A DNA stretch of 64,000 bases from Tolypocladium sp. Sup5 PDA-1 (lineage: Eukaryota > Ascomycota > Sordariomycetes > Hypocreales > Ophiocordycipitaceae), in contig JPHH03000070.1 of assembly GCA_000750105.3 (NCBI GenBank), positions 62,001 through 126,000 of the forward strand, in the 5' to 3' direction. The translations under genes and the position numbers were made by a program. Position 1 is the first letter of the stretch, and each line of letters begins with the position of its first letter. Below, in pieces: positions 1 to 10,287 of the stretch. The notes beneath the pieces are model-generated. The model searched no databases and had not been told where the DNA came from. It saw nothing but the letters and a program-made list of their open reading frames with translations.

Positions 1-503
1 CAGAATTCGAGGGTCTTGAATATGGCAGACTCGGAGGTGTGTGGCGATGACACGATCTCCAGCAGCGGCAGGACATGGGGAGGATTAAAGGGGTGCACGA
101 CAACGAGGCGGGATTTATCTCTCATCCCAGCAATCAGTTGGGATGCGGGGATGCCAGAGGTGCTTGTCCAAAAGAGAGCGTCCGGACGAGCGTGTCTTTC
201 TACTTCAGCTCAAAGCTGGGTCTTGAACGCCAGACTCTCGGGGCTGGTCTCTTGGATGATGGCGCCGCCTCTGACAGCCTCCGGCAGTGAAGCTGTGGGG
301 TTTATTACGATGCGCTGGTGAAGGTGCCTTGGGAGATATGTTGGAAGCACTTCATGGACATGAGATTAAAGATCAGGGCGCACGTCTATAATGGTTAGGT
401 TGGAAGCCGAGGATAAGAGTGTGAGGTGAAGGACCGCTAGGGTCCCAGCGCCAATAAGGGATACGGGCAGGTCTTCGCCGTGAGTGCTGCTTGAGTTTTC
501 CAT
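1..503 (-). pseudogene. 3-hydroxyacyl-CoA dehydrogenase (L-gulonate dehydrogenase-like) pseudogene, 3' end outside window
   Basis: One reading frame from an ATG at 503 to the window edge matches the NAD-binding domain of the 3-hydroxyacyl-CoA dehydrogenase/lambda-crystallin family. It has a Rossmann start (VSLIGAGT), an acidic strand end (IIDVRPDL), then QETSPESLAFK, STSGIPASQL and VVVHPFNPPHVLPLLEIV in the usual order. The frame is interrupted by TAA at 366-368, where the family continues (SHVHEVLPTYL), and by TGA at 210-212 just before AEVERHARPDALFW, where family members usually have Trp. The glycine loop also looks a few residues short. Intact members oxidise 3-hydroxyacyl-CoA or L-gulonate with NAD. 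The homology is clear; whether the rest of the gene is intact lies outside the window. Introns are unlikely because the frame is the same on both sides of each stop. Confidence 0.75.
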
Positions 504-883
504 TTTGCCGGGTCGATGATATTGCAAGAAACGAACCCGGAGTAGAGCAGTGTACATCAGACACGGTGTGAGATTCTAGCACGCGTTCATGAGTTTATAC
601 CACGCTGGCAGCCAAACGCCAAATGCACGGGTAGTCAGGTGACAGCAAAGCTGATGTCAAACGTACGCCCTTTTACGGATACGGGAAATACGATTGGCCA
701 GCACGGTTTGAGTAGTAGTGCGGAAACGATGATGATGGCGGCACGTTTGATACGAGGCAATATCCATTTTGTTCCGTCGTCGACAAACGAGCCAACTCGG
801 ACATGTTGCTCTGGAGGCTCCGTCTACTCTGTCAACTCATAGGTTAGCTGCGCTAGGGTTTTCATGCCTCAAATAGTTCCATG
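504..883. other. Intergenic, nothing recognised
   Basis: No coding pattern or repeat was recognised between the dehydrogenase pseudogene and the 3' end of the AlaX gene. Confidence 0.5.
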
Positions 884-1729
884 TTAAGAGACCGTGTAGC
901 TAACTCTGCTGATGCCTTTGCCCCGAGAGATCTTCTTCACGACCGTTGAACCGCAAAGGTCTGTGGTGTCGACATGAGTCCCGCCGCAAGGATACACTTC
1001 AGCGCCGACGATGCGCACCACACGGAAGCGGTCCTCCCCAGGCGGCAAGAGCCGGCGGTCCGGAATGAGACGCTCGAGGCCCTCGCGCCGGAAGTCGTCC
1101 TCGGTCCAGAAGTCGATCTCGACGGGCATCGCGCGGCCCACGTACTCGTCGACTCGGCCCTGGATCAGCTCCTTCCACTTGCCCTCGATGCTCCCGCGGA
1201 ACTCGCACGCGGCGCTGTCTGGGAAGTGGGAGGCTTTGAGCTCGTCGAAGCCCGGGATCTCGTCCTCGAGGAGGTTTCGCACCGCTGAGCCTAGGACGTG
1301 GCCGGCCGTGTGCAGCCGCGAGTACAGCAGCCTCTTTTCTTGGTCGACGGCTTGCTCGACGGCATCACCGGGGCTTATGGCGGCGCAATCGGAGGGTTCG
1401 GCGAAATGACCCAGGTGCAACACGTGCCCTTCATTCACGGCGTCCATCCGGGCAGCCCTGACTTGAAAGGTAGCGGCGCGCTCGGCACCGTTGCTGTCGG
1501 CACGAACAGCCGTCATGGTACCCTCATCCGATGGCTGTCCGCCGCCCTGCGGATGGAAGATGGTCTCTTTGGTCACGACCACGTGGTCATTCTCTGTGGC
1601 CTGCTTGAAGAGACATTGGTTTGCCTCCTCTAGCGCCGAGAAGGGTCGAATGGACTGTATTGTCGTCTTCAGTCTCAGCAACTTCGCATCGTAGTGAAAG
1701 GCCAGGTGGGTTCGAGTTGCTGCTGTCAT
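884..1729 (-). CDS. AlaX-type alanyl-tRNA editing protein
   Basis: Single exon, 281 aa. It is a freestanding relative of the editing domain of alanyl-tRNA synthetase and should hydrolyse mischarged Ser- or Gly-tRNA(Ala) in the cytosol. Visible motifs are HPQGGGQPSD near the N-terminus (AlaX-M/L type), the first zinc-site helix HTAGHVLG, and the second zinc-site motif CGGTHVDTTDL close to the C-terminus, so the His/His/Cys/His metal site appears complete. The ATG at 1729 follows a run of eight A and begins MTAATRTHLAF. An in-frame ATG at 1807 would add 26 polar residues unlike the family, so 1729 is preferred. No targeting signal is evident. Confidence 0.88.
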   Translation of the reverse strand: MTAATRTHLAFHYDAKLLRLKTTIQSIRPFSALEEANQCLFKQATENDHVVVTKETIFHPQGGGQPSDEGTMTAVRADSNGAERAATFQVRAARMDAVNEGHVLHLGHFAEPSDCAAISPGDAVEQAVDQEKRLLYSRLHTAGHVLGSAVRNLLEDEIPGFDELKASHFPDSAACEFRGSIEGKWKELIQGRVDEYVGRAMPVEIDFWTEDDFRREGLERLIPDRRLLPPGEDRFRVVRIVGAEVYPCGGTHVDTTDLCGSTVVKKISRGKGISRVSYTVS

Positions 1730-1912
1730 TGCTTTTTTTTGTGGTATATCTCTGGTTCTGTTTTGCGAGTCGATATCTGCGGGCCGTGCTGTTGAGTTCT
1801 CGGACACGCGAGGATGAAGCGATCATCACGCTGAGCCATCTGTCCAGTTTTCAAAGGCATGTGGGGCGACCGCGCCCTTTGTGTAAGCGCGCTGCTTCTC
1901 ATCATCACGCGC

Positions 1913-1944
1913 TTCGCCGTAAAGTTTCGGTCCTTTACGGCGAA
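1913..1944. repeat. Perfect 12-bp inverted repeat with 8-nt loop
   Basis: The arm TTCGCCGTAAAG (1913-1924) is matched exactly by CTTTACGGCGAA (1933-1944). It lies about 200 bp upstream of the AlaX start codon. It could be a palindromic regulator site or an RNA hairpin; nothing else identifies its role. Confidence 0.6.
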
Positions 1945-2228
1945 AACTGTTTCCACGTCCATCGATTGCCTTCCAAAGTTCGGCTTCACTTTCTTCAGCC
2001 GTGGAAGTTTCGTTGCTGCCAACGCAGCGTCCACTGTGCAATACACTCGCCACGCTATGAGTCTGTGTTGCGAGGGGTGGGCCAATACCAATGAATGGTT
2101 TCTCCGAGCGATCAACGGGATACGTTTCACAAGAGCCAACTTCCATGAGTGTGCAGTTTTGCTTGGATTTCTCCAATTATTGCCTGCGAGCTGCTGCTTT
2201 ATGCCTGCACGCGCGTTCTCCTTGGCGG

Positions 2229-2262
2229 TGCGACGTTGACGTCGGTGCGACATTGACGTCGG
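2229..2262. repeat. Two tandem copies of a 17-bp unit with TGACGTC core
   Basis: TGCGACGTTGACGTCGG (2229-2245) is followed directly by TGCGACATTGACGTCGG (2246-2262), with one G/A difference. The TGACGTC core is the recognition sequence of ATF/CREB-type bZIP factors, so this may be a regulatory element; that role is inferred. Confidence 0.55.
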
Positions 2263-2477
2263 CCCGACCTGGTGTCGAGTTCCAGGCAACCAGGGCAGGC
2301 CAGTTTGGCCTACAGCGGGGTTGAGCAGTCCATCGCCTCCAGCACCACGCCTGAGGCCGGCTTCTATCGGGAGACAAACGTTGCCTCAATGTAACGGCCT
2401 GTAAGGGTGGCATAAACCAAGCTCATCAACTGTCACAATATCTCCGCGAGAGCCGTCTTCAAGTGGCTTGAGTTGCC

Positions 2478-2640
2478 AACGGGCTCAGTGGGTAGCCCAC
2501 GGGGGGTCTAATGGAGTACCGTACCCATGGGCTCAACGGGTTGGGCTGCCCATGGGCTTAGACGGGTCATGTACACGAACGGGCGGCTCAAACAGACCGC
2601 CCATGGGTTTAAATGGGCTGGGTTTCTCATGGTTCCAACC
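2478..2640. repeat. Degenerate short repeat built on CCCATGGG / GGGCT
   Basis: Imperfect repeats of GGGCTnnnnGGGTTGGGCT and CCCATGGG occur at least four times. Short-period GGGTT-like arrays of this kind occur beside fungal hAT-type transposon ends, but no transposase or target-site duplication was found here. Confidence 0.4.
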
Positions 2641-3810
2641 GGATTCTTCTGCCCCCTCCTGCTTTTCCCCGTCCCGACTTCCAAGACATGCTCACGCGAC
2701 CGTGTCTTGCACTTGGAGCAGCGAATGCGAAGCACAGGTTTTGAATCCTTGTTCTGGGACGAGAGCATGCCAAGATCGGGAAAATAGCCATGCGTCGACT
2801 AGTACCTTTCATCGGATATCCTCCATCCCTTTGCCTCGCGTGCAACGTGGGATCCATCGTTTCCTTGTGATGCGACTCCAGCCATAGGCCAAGGTCCAAC
2901 ACGTGGGGTTGGCTCAATGTCAGCACAGCAAGCGACAGAAAACGCGACATCTGACAAAACTCCAAGTGTCAACCGGAGCCTGATGTTATATCACAGGTCG
3001 CAATCGCCAAATTTCGGATGAAAGGTGACAAGCTCTGCCAGCGCCCGTGCTTTGTGAGCGGGTGCTGTGAAGTCATGTTGGCTGGACAAATGGTCCATCA
3101 GTTGGAACACACGTGCAAGTGGCTGATTGCCAAAAGAGAGCATATAATTGGCGCAAACCCAACCCCCTCAGCATCTTTCGGAAAGTTGTTGAGAGACGTG
3201 GTCACGACAATTAATCCCTCGAGCCTCAGTACGGAGTACAAGCCAGGGGTCCATCATGTTCGTGCGAGTACGGATTAGGTGGCGCCAACCTCCAGGGCAC
3301 CCGCCCACGGGGCCGTCTGGGCTGGCTCGAAATAGCCCAATCACGGGGGCCGACTTTGCAGCCCAATTGGCTCAGTTGACTGCAATCTTATGAACCGCAC
3401 ATCGGACGCGATGGACGGACGGGCGCTTGTTGCACAAGCATGTCGAATTGGTGACCGACGACCCGGTTAAACACCCGAGAGCCTTGCCGAACTGCCCTTT
3501 TGGTGCCAGCTTTGGAGCAACACCGCCGGCAACCCCCTCTCTTTGGTGGCAGTACAGGACCCGTAAGCCCATGTTTGCCCACGAAGCCGCGGATCTGCAC
3601 CATGCCGTGCGACGTCCCCCGTGTCCTTGGCTACCGGCTCTATTGGTAGCCTTACGGCAGCGTCTGGATGCACGTGGATTTGGAATGGGGCGATCCAATT
3701 CGACTCGTTGGTAATCCGTAGTCCGTAAAGACCCCGGAATCCATGTTGACCAGGTGCTTCTGCTCGGGCCACTGTTGCCGAGGGTGGAGGGGTGACAGGT
3801 GATATGCTGC

Positions 3811-3817
3811 TATAAAG
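3811..3817 (+). promoter_or_regulatory. TATA element of the phospholipase C gene
   Basis: TATAAAG lies 90 bp upstream of the ATG at 3907, a normal spacing for a fungal core promoter with a short leader. Confidence 0.5.
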
Positions 3818-3906
3818 GCACTGCGGTCCTCGTTGTGTGCCTTTGTCCAGGAGACGGCGACGCGTTCCGAACCTTCCAAATCGAGATTTCGGCTCTGGAA
3901 AGGAAA

Positions 3907-5916
3907 ATGGCAGTTTTCCGATACGCTGCGCCCATCGCGGCGGCAGTGTGCACCCTCGCACACTTTGCCAATGCTGGTAGCCTGGCAGATATCGACCACG
4001 TTGTTCTGTTCATGCAGGGTAACAAAGCCTCACTTGAAGTTGAGACTTGTCTTCAGTGTGGCTAATAGTTTCGTCAGAAAACCGTGCCTTCGACCATTAC
4101 TTTGGTACCATGGCCGGTGTCCGGGGCTTCAAGGACGCAAACCTCCAAATGAATGGCAATGTCCCGGTGTGGAAGCAATTGACTACCCCGGGCCTGACCA
4201 CTGATGCCCAGTACGTCACCCCTTGGTATCTCAATTACCTTGGCGGAAACTGGTCCGAGGCGACGCAGTGCATGTCGGCTGGCAGCAACGGCTGGTACCA
4301 AAACCATGCCGCCTGGAACTTTGGTACCAACGACCACTGGGCCATGAACAACACGCCCTGGAGCATTGGATTTTACAAGAAGGAGGACCTTCCAACGCAG
4401 TGGGCGTTGGCAGATGGCTGGGTTGTGGGAGACATGTACCAAGTAAGCGATCTGCCACATGTTGAGACCAGCATTGTCTAGGCTCGACATGGCTTCTAAC
4501 CGTGTTGCGTAGGAGTCTATTGTCTCCTCTACCAACCCCAACAGAGTCGCCTGGATCTCAGGCTCCATCAACTCACCTGGCTCACCACAGCGCCCGGACC
4601 AGGGCGGCAACCCTTACATTGACAATAATGAGACCCCCGGTTGCGAAAAGGGCGGTATCAACTGCTATCCGTTGAAGTGGAAGACCTCCGGCGAGTACTA
4701 TGAGGACGCTGGGGTTTCGTGGCAGGTCTTCCAAGACGCCGACAACTTCGACGACAACCCGTATGCGTGGTTCAAGCAGTTCCAAGACGCCAAGGAGGAT
4801 TCGCCCCTGTATAACAAGGGCATCAAGGGATCGTCTCTCAATTCCTTTTACGAGCAAGCCGCCAGTGGAACTCTTCCAGAGGTCTCCTATGTTGTTGGGC
4901 CGACGCAGCTTTCTGAGCACACGCCTTACTCCCCCCACGACGGTGCGTGGCTGCAGAACAAGATTGCCCAAGCCGTCATCAACTCCCCCAAGTACAACAA
5001 GACTGCCCTGATCGTCTCCTACGATGAGACTGGCGGCTGGTTCGACCATGTTGACCCTTACAGATCGCCCGACGGGACCCCAGCCGAGTGGATCGATGAC
5101 CCCTTTGGCCAGGTTGGGCACACCTTCATCGGCCCGGGCTTCCGTCTGCCGTTCTATATCATCTCGCCGTGGACTCGAAACGGCGGCGTCTACACCGAGC
5201 ACGCCGACCACAGCTCGCAGATCCTCTTTGTCGAGAAATGGCAGGCCGCAAAGGGCAAGAATGTGACAACCGACGAGATGGTGCACTGGCGCCGAGAGCA
5301 CATGGGCGACCTGGTGAGCGCCTTTGACTTTGAGAACCCAGACTACACCGTGCCAAACCTCCCATTCGCCGCCGAGCCGCATCGCAACGCACAGGGCAAC
5401 TATGACGGGTCGTCTTACTGCCAGTCCAGGTACTCCACTACCCGCCCGCCTGTGCCGTACAAAGGCGACGGCGTGATTGGCGACCTCACGTCGGTTGTGG
5501 AACGTGGATTCAAGACCGTGCGCGGCAAGCTGACCGAGGGCCGTTTCCTGGTCTTCGAGACCCAGGGCCTCGCTTTGACAAACCCGGGCAAGTGCCGTGC
5601 TGATTCTAACGTGGCCTTGACCCGCGCGTCCAAGGGTCACAAGCGCGAGTTGCAGCGCTGGGTCATTCATGCCGTTCAGCTCGGAGACAGCGAGTTCACC
5701 ATTCAGAGCGTCGCCGATGACCGGTTCGTTTGCCAGGGCGGGCTCATGTGCAAGGACAAGCAGAACGCCATAGTGTTTGAGACTGGCTACGAGCCGAGCA
5801 AGGGCTACACATTCAAGCCCAAGGGCTCTGGCAAGTACCTGAATGCCGACAGTGGCAAGAAGCTATTGTTTGACGGCCCTCTCGGCCACTGGCAGATCTT
5901 TAGCGTGAGCTATTAG
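3907..5916 (+). CDS. Secreted phospholipase C family phosphoesterase (PF04185)
   Basis: Three exons: 3907-4018, 4078-4442, 4513-5916; 626 aa. Introns are GT..AG with CTAAT near the first acceptor. A signal peptide (about residues 1-23) precedes the family's metal-binding motif ENRAFDHYFG (Glu38, Asn39), completed across intron 1. A second typical motif is SYDETGGWFDHVDP, followed by GPGFRLPFYIISPWT and HADHSSQILFVE, all expected in non-haemolytic phospholipase C and related acid phosphatases of the alkaline-phosphatase fold. It should cleave phosphodiester or phosphomonoester bonds of phospholipids outside the cell. The C-terminal 150 residues are a beta-rich tail common in fungal members. 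Exact substrate is unknown. It is divergently transcribed from AlaX and uses a TATA box at 3811. Confidence 0.88.
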
Positions 5917-7994
5917 GCAGATTAAGGCTCTTTAGGCATAGCATATTGAAGCAGACAAAAGGGGGGCTGCACCATTTGTGCGCTATTATTGCCAAAGCAT
6001 GGGCTAGTTCATGGGCCAGAAGAGCCTCGTGGGTTGTTGAGTGTGTCGATGGAACGGTCTGCCCACAATTGGACGGCCTACAACCTGTGTAGACATTTTC
6101 TGGGCATCTCTCTGCACTACCTTTGTACCTGCTGCGTTTGCGAGTTGTTGGTACATGGCCAGAAGGGGACGATTACACACCACAAGTAAACATGACTCCA
6201 TTAGAGCATTCGCGACATGTGATGAGGTTGATGCCGCAGATCTGCTGGAAGAACTGAGCAGCAACTCCCCAGGAGCGTCCGACGAAGGTTTTTGCGATGG
6301 ACCGTTGGTGATGAGCTCCTTGTATTTGAACCCTCCGGCGCGGCTCTTGACCGTTCGTGAATCGTCGTCGCTGCACTGGCGCGAACAACAGTCTTGGGCT
6401 TGGCGACGACGAGTCTTGATGTCGCCTGTTTCGGAGGATTCTCGTTCGTGGCCGGGATACCGAAATGGGCAATTCCGGTAGAGCTACCGGTGTCTCGGCA
6501 GCCTTACTCGCCTTTTGAAATGGCTAATTATCAATGTCTTGACTTCCAACGGCGCGCGCATGATGGGCGCGTGGAGGCGTGGCTGGGGACGTCCCACCAG
6601 CGTGGCAGCGATGACGTTGGCCGAGCTTAACATTAAGCTTAAAGTGGCGCACCGGAGCAACGGCTCTGTCACTGGCAATGCCGCAACAATGGCAATTGCC
6701 CGATTTTGGCCGCTCACTCTTGCTTGGGTAGAGGGATTGTCAGCTTTGAACTGTTTAATGCGGGTATGGAGGGGGTCCGTTGACGGAGCAGCAGCGTCTG
6801 CAAGAGGCCAGGCGTTCTTCCATTCGCGCGCGTCGTTTTCAGCCATGCCGAGTCTCAGTCACTAGAACGAACTCATCACCGGGACATGGCCAAGGGTTTA
6901 TGAATCGCGAGTTGCAGATTCTGCCCGCGGCACGCACCAATCACCAGCGAGAGCCGTCCACCGCTTCGGGGCGTCTGCAGCTGCGTTGGTCTTGGCGTTT
7001 GCACAGTACGCCAAGGCGACGTGCCGCAGTCGGTGTGGGTAGAGAGGATGCAGTTGAAGCTGATGCAACGACTGCTGAGTTGCGGTTATGAGACGGGCAA
7101 AAGTGCAGGTTAAAGAGATTCGACAGGCGAAACGAACAACGCGTCTAATTTAGTTGCAAGTACGGAGTAGCATACGAAGACCTTTATAAGTATGGAGTAT
7201 GGAGAGCTAAAGGGAAGGAGGGAATGATGGTTGAGGAAAGTGAGACAAACGGTGTAAGTTGCTGCTGCTGTGCAACCCACAACGTAGCAACAAGGGCAGA
7301 TACTTGGGCAGCCTCTTGCTGCGAGGCACGCGCTCCCCCCCCCCCCCAATTGCCATGGCTGCCTGCGATGGCTCAATTGAGCGCACATCCCACCTTCTTC
7401 GCGCTGTGGCATGTGCAGCCGCCGGTTTCTCACGCAGCGGATGGATGTAGGGTAGCCGGCAGATGCGTGCCCAACAAGCCGGCGCAACTCTTCCCCACCC
7501 GCCACGCGGTTCAAGACAACTCACCTCACCCACCCTCCCAATCTCAGCCCCGCGCCCATCTCTGTGGAGGAGGGTCGGAGAGCGAATTTTACCTGCCCAT
7601 TGGGGGGCCTCGGTACGGAGTACGGCGATTGGCGCTGTGCCTGGCGATCAGGGCGCCGCGCTAGCCCGAAAGGGGGGCGAACCGGCGTGAGCCCCTTTTA
7701 TCGCGCGCTCAACTCGCCAATCTTCTCCAGGTTCTCCAGCAAAGACCTGCAAACTCGAGGCTGTCCATCTCGTCTCTGCGCAGGATGAGCGTCGCTGCGC
7801 GGCCACAGTCGTAGCTGCGCGTCAACCACGGGGTCGCCTTTCCCCGTCTCGGCCTCCCCGTCTCGGCGGCGTCCCGTCCCGTCCCGTCCCGCCCGCAGCT
7901 CAGCTCCTTGAGCCCAGCGCAGCCCAGCTCAGCCGTGGTTGCGTGTTATGTATGGATCAACGGGGCTCCTCCAACTAACCCGCTCGTCGCCACG
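5917..7994. other. Intergenic region, 2.1 kb
   Basis: Contains a decayed sugar-transporter fragment on the minus strand (6190-6345). The rest has no recognisable gene. Short C runs occur near 7337, and CCGTCCCGTCCCGTCCCG repeats near 7870 lie in the probable promoter and leader of the next gene. Confidence 0.5.
6190..6345 (-). pseudogene. Fragment of an MFS sugar transporter
   Basis: On the minus strand one frame reads FKYKELITNGPSQ (6292-6330) and another reads GVAAQFFQQICGINLIT (6219-6268). These are consecutive in fungal sugar/quinate MFS transporters: the end of the central loop followed by the start of the seventh helix. The intervening bases encode LRRTLL in a third frame, so at least two small frameshifts separate them. 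No other helix is recognisable on either side. This is a relic, too short and too broken to function. Confidence 0.55.
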
Positions 7995-8807
7995 ATGCGA
8001 TTCCACTCCTTGTTGACCCTCTCGATCCTGCCACTCCTTTCACCGCATGCGTCGGCGGCGCCCGGCAAGACGCAGAGCGGAACGGCGGGCGTAACCCCCC
8101 ACGACAGCTACTCGTCCTCTGTCGGCGTGCTGGGATGCAAGATCAACACCAACCGCGTCGCCTACTGGCCGGACGCGGTCGACTGCGACAACATCTGCGT
8201 GTCTCTCTCCTACGGCGGCCGCAAGGTCTACCTCCTCCGCGTTGACCAGTCCGGGGGCGCGCACGACGTCAGCTACGACGCCTGGAACTACCTGCTCACG
8301 GGCTACTCGGCCACGGACAAGCCGGAGGCGGGCGGCTCCGTCGAGATGCGGTACGAGAACGTCGATGCCTCCAACTGCGAGGGCCTCATCCACACAAAGG
8401 GCGGCTGGCTGCCCTTCAGCGCCGCCAACAGCATGAACTTCCTGTCCAGCTGCTTGGCCCGGCCGGACAGCTGGGTTGCCAAGCACTACACCCTCTTCAA
8501 CATCCTCGACCCCGTCTGCACCCTGGGCTACGACGAGCAGTGCAAGCTGGATTGGCCCGAGGCTAACCAGGCCAACTGCACCCATGCCCTGGGCATTCCC
8601 GCGCTACTCAAAGGTGCGCCCGTCTACAACATTCGGTATCCAACTGGGCAAAAGGTCCTGGCCTCGTCGGGTGTGACAGGGGACGGCGCTGCCGGTGGTG
8701 GTGGCGGCGATGAGAGCGCGGGGAGGGGTAGCAGGCGCTTGTTGACGACGGCAACGTGGGCGTGGCCACTGTGCGGCCTTCTCGCCGGACTCGTTGCCGG
8801 AGTATGA
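7995..8807 (+). CDS. Secreted cysteine-rich protein with predicted GPI anchor
   Basis: Single exon, 270 aa. The ATG at 7995 starts a signal peptide (MRFHSLLTLSILPLL, cleavage near residue 22); an upstream in-frame ATG at 7908 would bury it. The mature protein has eight cysteines (as in VGVLGCKIN, DCDNICVSLSYGG, NCEGLIH, FLSSCL, DPVCTLGYDEQC, ANCTHALG). A Gly/Ser-rich spacer precedes a C-terminal hydrophobic stretch (WPLCGLLAGLVAGV), the pattern of a GPI attachment signal. The core resembles fungal secreted double-psi beta-barrel (expansin/barwin-like) proteins, but this is a weak resemblance. No catalytic function is claimed. It most likely acts at the cell wall. Confidence 0.75.
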   Translation: MRFHSLLTLSILPLLSPHASAAPGKTQSGTAGVTPHDSYSSSVGVLGCKINTNRVAYWPDAVDCDNICVSLSYGGRKVYLLRVDQSGGAHDVSYDAWNYLLTGYSATDKPEAGGSVEMRYENVDASNCEGLIHTKGGWLPFSAANSMNFLSSCLARPDSWVAKHYTLFNILDPVCTLGYDEQCKLDWPEANQANCTHALGIPALLKGAPVYNIRYPTGQKVLASSGVTGDGAAGGGGGDESAGRGSRRLLTTATWAWPLCGLLAGLVAGV

Positions 8808-9661
8808 ACGAATGGTGTACGAAGTACGAAGTACGGGGTACCGGGAAAACGACTTTGAAGCGAATGACTCTTGCTGTATATATGTTGTCTGTTATTATAC
8901 CACTTTTGCGCCCAGGGCGCCCAGCCGAGTTGTCTGAGCGGTGGGGAGAGGGAGCGAGGGTCCCTGTCTGTTCTCTAGTAATTACCTTATTACATCACTT
9001 CAAGTGCCCCAACGGCATTTGGCCCCCCCTAGCTAGCCACATGACCCTCGAATCCTTCCCAGAAGGATGCGAATCTGGCTCGGCGTATCCAAAAGCGCAT
9101 CGGTATCGTCGTGTTGTTTCATGTCGGTTGCTTGTCGGTGTCGACTCAGGCAGCCATGCGCCGACCTGATTGGCACCGGACCCCTGTCCCCGGAGGCGGG
9201 GATCAGATGCGCACGCGGTCATCATCCACCTGCCGTTCGAGACTCCCAGGCCCGTCTTGGCACGGGTCTGTTCCAGTGCCACCTCTCCGCAAAGTCAGGT
9301 CTTATTCCACCCGGCATTTGGGGCTCTGCGGCCCACCGCATGGGGCGTCCGCACGGCAAATGACCGCTCGAGGCGCGCGCAGGTGGTGTGCGCGATCCAA
9401 GTCCAGCGGCGGGCCAAGCCGTTGACTATGCGAACCTTGCTTCTCGCTGCGGAAGATTGTCCGTGGAGGGAGGGTGATGTGCATGGCTAGCGGACTTGTC
9501 AAGCTTTCTTCGCTTGGTCTCAGCTTGGCCAGCTCGTGGCCGGACGAGTATATATATGCGCCTTCGATCCGGTCCCAGAGTCTTCCGGAAGTCTGTGCTT
9601 CACCCTCGTCGCCGGCTCTTGTCTTGTATCTTATCCAGTCTCCAGTGGACTACTCGCCACC
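8808..9661. other. Intergenic region and phospholipase A2 promoter
   Basis: No gene seen. A TATATATAT element (9549-9557) precedes the phospholipase A2 ATG by about 110 bp. Confidence 0.5.
9549..9557 (+). promoter_or_regulatory. TATA element of the phospholipase A2 gene
   Basis: TATATATAT sits 105-113 bp upstream of the ATG at 9662, followed by a pyrimidine-rich stretch typical of a fungal transcription start region. Confidence 0.5.
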
Positions 9662-10287
9662 ATGAAGCTCAGCGCTGTTCTCCTCGCCCTCGCCTCGACG
9701 GCCGTGGCCGTTCCTGCTGCCGATGGAACCAGCCTGAAGCGCCAGAGCGCCGAGTCCGTCGTTGACCAGCTCATGTTTGGCATCTCTCTGCCCCAGTTCA
9801 CTGCCCGCCGTAACAAGAGGGATCCCTCAACGCTGGACTGGTCCTCGGACGGCTGCACCAGCTCCCCTGACAACCCTTTCGGCTTCCCTTTCCTCCCGGG
9901 CTGCCACCGCCATGACTTTGGCTACCAGAACTTCCGGATCCAGAAGCGCTTCACCAAGGACGCCAAGGCCAAGATTGACACCAAATTTAAGAGCGAGTAC
10001 GTCTTATGTTTACAGTCACGACATCCATATGGCCCCCATTGAACACGAACCACTAACATCTGCCTTTGCGAAGCCTGTACTATCAGTGCGGACAAGTCTC
10101 CGCCAAGGGTGCCTGCGAGGGACTGGCCGACGTGTACTACGCCGCCGTGCGCATGTTTGGCGGCGGCGACGCCACCAAGCGGGAGACGCAGGAGGAGCTC
10201 AACAAGGCCTACGACGACGCAGTTGCCGCCTACAACGAGGCCGTCAAGCAGGCCCAGGAGGAGGGCCTGCTGCCTGTCTTGGACTGA
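9662..10287 (+). CDS. Secreted fungal phospholipase A2 (PF09056)
   Basis: Two exons: 9662-9996 and 10074-10287; 182 aa. The 77-nt intron has GTACGT and CTAAC signals. Residues 1-17 form a signal peptide and a Lys-Arg pair at 26-27 suggests a Kex2-cleaved propeptide. The catalytic motif is CHRHDFGYQN with the His84-Asp85 dyad, preceded by DGCTSSPDNPFGFPF. Family members hydrolyse the sn-2 ester of phospholipids outside the cell and depend on calcium. Two conserved cysteine pairs can be picked out (DGC, PGC, YQC, AC). Length and layout match fungal group XIV enzymes. Its 3' end converges with the S10 carboxypeptidase gene. Confidence 0.92.

Larger units (their letters stand above)
1730..3906. 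other. Divergent intergenic region, 2.2 kb
   Basis: This stretch separates the AlaX start (minus) from the phospholipase C start (plus). It contains a perfect hairpin (1913-1944), a tandem 17-bp element with TGACGTC cores (2229-2262) and a degenerate CCCATGGGC-type repeat (2478-2640). No convincing gene was seen; open frames here lack family motifs. Confidence 0.5.
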
